DNA from: Clostridia bacterium
GTDB lineage: Bacteria; Bacillota_A; Clostridia; Christensenellales; Aristaeellaceae
Assembly: GCA_017620455.1 (NCBI GenBank)
Contig: JAFZQK010000079.1
Span: 1 to 26,821, forward strand
Length of the DNA: 26,821 bases
Reading direction: 5' to 3'
In this document: in pieces, positions 23,614 to 26,821 of the stretch
Layout of the letters: every line of letters starts with the position of its first letter
Position numbering within the stretch: position 1 is the first letter of the stretch
The notes under the pieces: generated by a model
What the model was told of the DNA's origin: nothing
What the model saw: only the letters and a program-made list of their open reading frames with translations
The model's database searches: none
Translations under genes and position numbers: made by a program

Positions 23614-23632
23614 CTGAGGGATTCAGGCTTGG

Positions 23633-24910
23633 TTAATGGGTGTTGGCGTAGCAGGTGGCCCAGCCTTCCACAAAGGCGTATTCCACTTCGCCCCAGTCGG
23701 TGGCGCCGGCGGAATACTGCTCCAGGGCGCTGACGATGCCTGCGCGCCAGTTGTCCGTGTCAGGCGTATAGTTGAACGCCCAGGTGACCACGTACTTGCC
23801 TTCGTTCAGCAGCGCGGTGGAATCATTGAAGAATACGTTGTTGGAAGCCTTGGCAGCCTTGAAGGGGATGGGGCCGAACCAATCGGCCATCATCTGGGTG
23901 CCTTCGTCGCTGGTGACGACCCACTTGAGGAAGTCCAGCGTGGCCTTCTGATCGGCCTCGGAAGCCTTGGCGTTCACGGCCCAGCAGTTCTCGGTGCCGG
24001 CGCAAAGGGCGGCGTTTTCTTCGCCTTCCACGCCGCAGTAGATCGGGATCATGGCCAGGGAAGCGGGATCCATGCCGTATTTGCCGGTCAGATCAGCATA
24101 TTCCCAGGTGCCGTTCTGGAAGAACACGGCCTTGCCGTCGTAGAAATCCTTTTCGGCTTCCGCGCCGGTGTAGCCGGACAGCTTCTTCACATCGGCGGCG
24201 GAATCGGTGATATACAGATCCCAGATGTTCTTGTAAGCATCCAGGTAAGTGCCCTTCACGGTGGCGGGCTGCTCGGTGATCCCATCGTCCCGGAATTCGT
24301 AGAACAGGGGCATGTTGGTCAGGTGGCCGGAGAAGCGCCAGGAAGAGGAACCATCCAGGCCGGCGGAGGTGAAGGCGTCAAAGCCCAGCTCGGCGGCGCG
24401 GGCGTGGATATCGTCGGCCACCTTCTTGAGGGATTCAAAGTTGGTGATGTCGGCGATGGTGTAGCCGGCCTTTTCCAGCAGAGTTTTGTTGGTGATGATG
24501 CCGTAGGCCTCGTAGCAGTAGCCCACCGCCACGGTTTCTCCGTTGGCGTTCTTGAGGTTGAAATCCTCAGTGGTCATTTCCTGGATCAGCTCGGTGCCGT
24601 CCAGGGGCAGGGCGTAATTATTCCAGGTGGCTACACCCTCCGCGTTGCCGATCTGGAACAGGGTGGGAGCGGCGTCCTTCTTGTCCATTTCGGAGGTCAG
24701 GGTCTGGCTGTAGGTGCCGGAAGCGGCGGTGAGGACCTTTACTTCCACGCCGGTCAGTGCGGTGTATTTTGCGGCCAAGTCCTGCCAGGCCTGATCGGCT
24801 TCGGGCTTGAAGTTCAGATAATACACCTTGCCTTTTTCTTCGGCAGAGGCCAGGGACACCATGGACAGCAGCATGACCGCCGCCAGCACAAGCGCAAACA
24901 GCTTCTTCAT
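23633..24910 (-). CDS. ABC sugar-binding protein (family 1 type), without lipobox
   Basis: This 425-residue extracellular solute-binding protein has a clear signal peptide (MKKLFALVLAAVMLLSMVSLASA, residues 1-23) followed by EEKGKVYYLNF. As in the other binding protein of this window, no Cys is near the cleavage site. The body shows the usual family landmarks: a first beta strand, FLKWVVTSDEGTQMMADWFGPIPF near the C-terminal third, and many aromatic residues for sugar stacking. The ATG at 24910 has AAAGGAG about 11 bases upstream; in-frame upstream ATGs are rejected because they would bury the signal peptide. First gene of the operon with MalF- and MalG-like permeases, driven by a consensus promoter. 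Ligand unknown. Confidence 0.92.
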   Translation of the reverse strand: MKKLFALVLAAVMLLSMVSLASAEEKGKVYYLNFKPEADQAWQDLAAKYTALTGVEVKVLTAASGTYSQTLTSEMDKKDAAPTLFQIGNAEGVATWNNYALPLDGTELIQEMTTEDFNLKNANGETVAVGYCYEAYGIITNKTLLEKAGYTIADITNFESLKKVADDIHARAAELGFDAFTSAGLDGSSSWRFSGHLTNMPLFYEFRDDGITEQPATVKGTYLDAYKNIWDLYITDSAADVKKLSGYTGAEAEKDFYDGKAVFFQNGTWEYADLTGKYGMDPASLAMIPIYCGVEGEENAALCAGTENCWAVNAKASEADQKATLDFLKWVVTSDEGTQMMADWFGPIPFKAAKASNNVFFNDSTALLNEGKYVVTWAFNYTPDTDNWRAGIVSALEQYSAGATDWGEVEYAFVEGWATCYANTH

Positions 24911-25005
24911 AGGGAAAAGATCTCCTTTCTTGATTTGCAGTTTCCTGCATATGCGTGCACAAAAACATAACCCACATTGGATGTATTTGGCACTTTTCAT
25001 CCCAT

Positions 25006-25034
25006 ATTATATATTTGAATCGGCAGTTTGTCAA
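25006..25034 (-). promoter_or_regulatory. Consensus sigma-A promoter of the second ABC importer operon
   Basis: Minus-strand TTGACA (25029-25034), exactly 17 bp, TATAAT (25006-25011). The leader of about 90 nt includes a small hairpin TGCAG-GAAA-CTGCA (24936-24949) that could be an operator or a stabilising element. No catabolite-repression site was recognised with confidence. Confidence 0.92.
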
Positions 25035-25209
25035 GGAAAAGCGAAGAAAGAAATGCGATATCGTGAGAACGAAACGCGCATCAATGCTTCTGGAATGATC
25101 TTTATAATACAATCTTTATGCCGATTCGGCCAATGTCAATATCATGCTTCGATTTTTCTTTTCAGCATGATTAGGCCGCCAAATTTTCCGGCTACTTATG
25201 TACCAAAGG
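25035..25209. other. AT-rich intergenic stretch upstream of the importer promoter
   Basis: No gene is seen. The only structures are an inverted repeat TCATGCT/AGCATGA (25142-25148 and 25164-25170) with a T-rich loop, and AT-rich tracts. It may hold upstream promoter elements or operators of the importer operon. Confidence 0.4.
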
Positions 25210-25239
25210 GAAAAGCCCTTGAGCAATCAAGGGCTTTTC
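25210..25239. terminator. Intrinsic terminator after the alpha/beta hydrolase gene
   Basis: GAAAAGCCCTTGA (25210-25222), loop GCAA, TCAAGGGCTTTTC (25227-25239): a perfect 13-bp stem whose outer A/T bases supply T-runs on both strands. It lies about 65 bp beyond the stop of the minus-strand hydrolase gene. Confidence 0.85.
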
Positions 25240-25302
25240 GCTGTTTTGGGATCCTTCCGTCAGGCTTTTACAGGGCTTTCGCTTCCGCCGTGGCTTGATG
25301 CG

Positions 25303-26160
25303 TTACTCGCCGTGGGAAGCATTCAGGATCTCCTGCACAAACGCGATGGATTCGTTTTCAGACCGGATCAGATCCTGCCCCATGAAGCCGTGATTCGACC
25401 CCTCGTAGCGGATCAGCTCCGCATCCGGGAATGTTTCCACCGCGCGTTCGGAATAGGAAATCGGCGCGATGGAGTCCACGGTGCCGTGCAGGATCAGCAC
25501 TTTTCCGGGGTAATCCTTCATGACGTCATAGATATCGAAGGACTGGGCGTCCCGGTTGTAGATCCCGCCCAGGGTCACGCCCATCAGGCTGATGGTTTCC
25601 GGGATGGCTTCCGGGTCCGGCGTCTGCTTCCAGGCGTTGTCCTGCAGCACGTACGCCGGATACAGCGCGATGACCCCGGCCACGTCGTCCGGACGGATCC
25701 CGGCCACATAGGAGGATACGAACCCGCCCTGGCTTGCGCCCAGCAGGAAAATCTGCTCCGGATTGATCTGCGGCATCTCCTTCATCCGATCCATCACGGC
25801 GCACAGATCCGCGGCCTCCGTCAGAACGGACATCTCTTTCATCGTACCGTCGCTTCTGCTGCCGAATCCGCCTCCGACGAAATCAAAAGCAAACGCTGCG
25901 ATCCCATTCCTGGCGAAGGCCTCCGCATAGGGCTTCACATGCTCGTGGTTCCCGCCGAACCCGTGACAGCAGATGACCAGCGGCAGCGGAGCATCCCCCT
26001 CCGGGAGATACAGCTTACCCCAGATTTTCGATCCGTCCCTTTCCAGAAGGATTTCTTTCACCGAAAACGTTCCGGCGTCCACGGCCTTCTCCGCCCCGCA
26101 GCAGGCGGGCAGGATCACCAGAACCGCGGCCAGCAAGAACCAAAACACCCGACGCAGCAT
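25303..26160 (-). CDS. Alpha/beta hydrolase, putative lipoprotein esterase
   Basis: The 285-residue protein has an N-terminal hydrophobic segment ending ILPACC, read as a lipobox with Cys20 as the likely lipid anchor. The hydrolase core follows: oxyanion motif HGFGG (66-70), nucleophile Ser143 in GASQGG, Asp229 in HGTVDS, and His257 in SNHGF. The order and spacing fit serine esterases such as cinnamoyl/feruloyl esterases and S9-like peptidases. A cell-surface esterase acting on plant-wall esters would fit the neighbourhood, but that is inference. The ATG at 26160 is chosen because GGAGG lies 9 bases upstream; a TTG in frame at 26181 precedes that site. The gene follows the copper ATPase gene by 25 bp, so it may be co-transcribed. 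Confidence 0.88.
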   Translation of the reverse strand: MLRRVFWFLLAAVLVILPACCGAEKAVDAGTFSVKEILLERDGSKIWGKLYLPEGDAPLPLVICCHGFGGNHEHVKPYAEAFARNGIAAFAFDFVGGGFGSRSDGTMKEMSVLTEAADLCAVMDRMKEMPQINPEQIFLLGASQGGFVSSYVAGIRPDDVAGVIALYPAYVLQDNAWKQTPDPEAIPETISLMGVTLGGIYNRDAQSFDIYDVMKDYPGKVLILHGTVDSIAPISYSERAVETFPDAELIRYEGSNHGFMGQDLIRSENESIAFVQEILNASHGE

Positions 26161-26185
26161 AAATCGACACCTCCGATTCAATGGA

Positions 26186-26395
26186 TCATTCCACGCCGAG
26201 CACTTTGTAATCCTGGGCTTCCACCGCCGCGCGCAGCGCTTCGTCCGCCACGGGCGCGCTCAGGGTCACCACGGCGGTGCCGGCGGCATGGTCCGCCACG
26301 GCGCTTTCCACGCCGGGCACCGCTTCCAGCGCCTTCTTTACGCGGGCTTCGCAGTGCATGCACATCATGCCTTCCACCTTCAGGGTCTTTTTCAT
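26186..26395 (-). CDS. copZ: Possible internally initiated CopZ-like copper chaperone (nested in copA)
   Basis: An ATG at 26395, in frame with copA, would give a free 69-residue heavy-metal-associated protein, [20 protein letters not shown] at its start. The sequence is a complete CopZ: the CxxC Cu+ site (Cys12, Cys15) lies in the first loop and the domain has the usual beta-alpha-beta-beta-alpha-beta length. It would carry Cu+ to the pump. Translation from here is inferred from the strong ribosome site upstream; the alternative is that only the fused protein is made. Confidence 0.45.
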   Translation of the reverse strand: MKKTLKVEGMMCMHCEARVKKALEAVPGVESAVADHAAGTAVVTLSAPVADEALRAAVEAQDYKVLGVE

Positions 26396-26821
26396 GGTTT
26401 TTTCCTCCTTTATTGTTTCTGCTTTGACGATCTTTTGGAGCGCTTCCGCAGAAATAGTCTTTTCTTTCCGGTCGTGTCCGGCGTCGTGGGGCTTCACCAG
26501 GTTCAGCCGCAGGGCGTTCATGCACACGAAGAAGCTGGACAGCGCCATGGCCGCCGCGCCGTACATGGGCTTCATTTCAACGCCGTACAGGCCCATGGCC
26601 AGGGGGATGCAGACGGCGTTGTAAAAGAACGCCCAGAACAGGTTCTGGTGGATGTTGCGGATGGTGGCCCGGCTCAGGCGGATGGCCGCGGTCACGTCCG
26701 TCAGCCGGCTTTTCATCACCACGATATCCGCCGCGTCGATGGCCACGTCCGTCCCCGCGCCGATGGCGATGCCGTTGTCCGCCACCGTCAGGGCGGGGGC
26801 GTCGTTGATGCCGTCCCCCAC
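26186..26821 (-). CDS. copA: Copper-translocating P1B-type ATPase, C-terminal part, with extra C-terminal HMA domain (5' end outside window)
   Basis: The 211 visible residues begin in the ATP-binding domain with [10 protein letters not shown], the Mg2+-site hinge of P-type ATPases. The last two membrane helices carry [11 protein letters not shown] and [17 protein letters not shown], whose YN and M..SS patterns are the Cu+ site residues of P1B-1 pumps. The ATPase would normally end after ALRLNL. Here a charged linker of about 35 residues leads to a complete heavy-metal-associated domain of 69 residues with GMMCMHC (Cys12 and Cys15 of the domain). This domain resembles the chaperone CopZ. The CPC motif and N-terminal domains are outside the window. 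A ribosome site and ATG lie exactly at the domain boundary, so a free chaperone may also be made. Confidence 0.92.
   Translation of the reverse strand: MGDGINDAPALTVADNGIAIGAGTDVAIDAADIVVMKSRLTDVTAAIRLSRATIRNIHQNLFWAFFYNAVCIPLAMGLYGVEMKPMYGAAAMALSSFFVCMNALRLNLVKPHDAGHDRKEKTISAEALQKIVKAETIKEEKTMKKTLKVEGMMCMHCEARVKKALEAVPGVESAVADHAAGTAVVTLSAPVADEALRAAVEAQDYKVLGVE
26396..26409 (-). promoter_or_regulatory. Internal ribosome-binding site before the CopZ-like domain
   Basis: Minus-strand AGGAGG (complement of 26404-26409), within AAAGGAGG, lies 8 bases before the in-frame ATG at 26393-26395. In the copA frame it encodes Lys-Glu-Glu of the linker. The match and spacing are as good as those of genuine starts in this window. 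Confidence 0.65.

Noticed and set aside
24911..25000. In-frame N-terminal extension of the second binding protein starting at 25000
   Set aside because: That ATG coincides with the predicted transcription start, lacks a ribosome site, and would bury the signal peptide.

Overview
The window looks like chromosomal DNA from a high-G+C Clostridia-type Bacillota, probably a gut or rumen plant-fibre degrader. Christensenellales-like is my guess, not something the sequence proves. Supporting signs are strong AGGAGG-type ribosome sites before most genes, an MnmM/YtqB-type tRNA methyltransferase, LplB/LplC-type sugar permeases without a local ATPase, an AraC/YesN-like regulator, and short intergenic gaps with clear sigma-A promoters and intrinsic terminators.

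Layout. The left edge (1-3707) is housekeeping: an initiator tRNA cut by the window edge, glucose-6-phosphate isomerase, a ketopantoate-reductase-family protein and a small membrane protein. A minus-strand operon (6268 to 3809) encodes a P-loop kinase, MnmM and a GH4 alpha-galacturonidase, with starts and stops touching or overlapping. Next come a solitary MazF-type endoribonuclease and an ECF-transporter S component.

The core (7489-15694) is a carbohydrate block. One Gfo/Idh/MocA oxidoreductase is divergent from an LplB/LplC-type permease pair and its binding protein. Then follow two translationally coupled Gfo/Idh/MocA oxidoreductases, divergent from an AraC-family regulator. Immediately after it lies a two-gene operon with a GH13_8 (eukaryotic-type) 1,4-alpha-glucan branching enzyme and a GH120 beta-xylosidase, neither with a signal peptide. 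The picture is import of plant-derived oligosaccharides, cytoplasmic cleavage (GH4, GH120), redox processing of sugars, and storage as branched glucan.

The right third has ornithine carbamoyltransferase behind a consensus promoter with a possible ARG box, then tRNA-Ala(GGC) with its own promoter and terminator. About 0.5 kb of mostly non-coding, AT-richer sequence follows, containing a stub of a zinc-ribbon protein; this may be an integration scar. A second ABC sugar importer (binding protein, MalF- and MalG-like permeases) is on the minus strand. The right edge has a putative lipoprotein alpha/beta hydrolase and the C-terminal end of a copper P1B-type ATPase. That ATPase carries an extra C-terminal CopZ-like metal-binding domain with its own ribosome site and ATG inside the reading frame.

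No CRISPR array, intact mobile element, riboswitch or rRNA was seen. The most notable observations are the CopA-CopZ in-frame fusion with an internal start, the set of three Gfo/Idh/MocA enzymes beside the importer, the coupling of an alpha-galacturonidase to a tRNA-modification gene, and two sugar-binding proteins that lack a lipobox cysteine.
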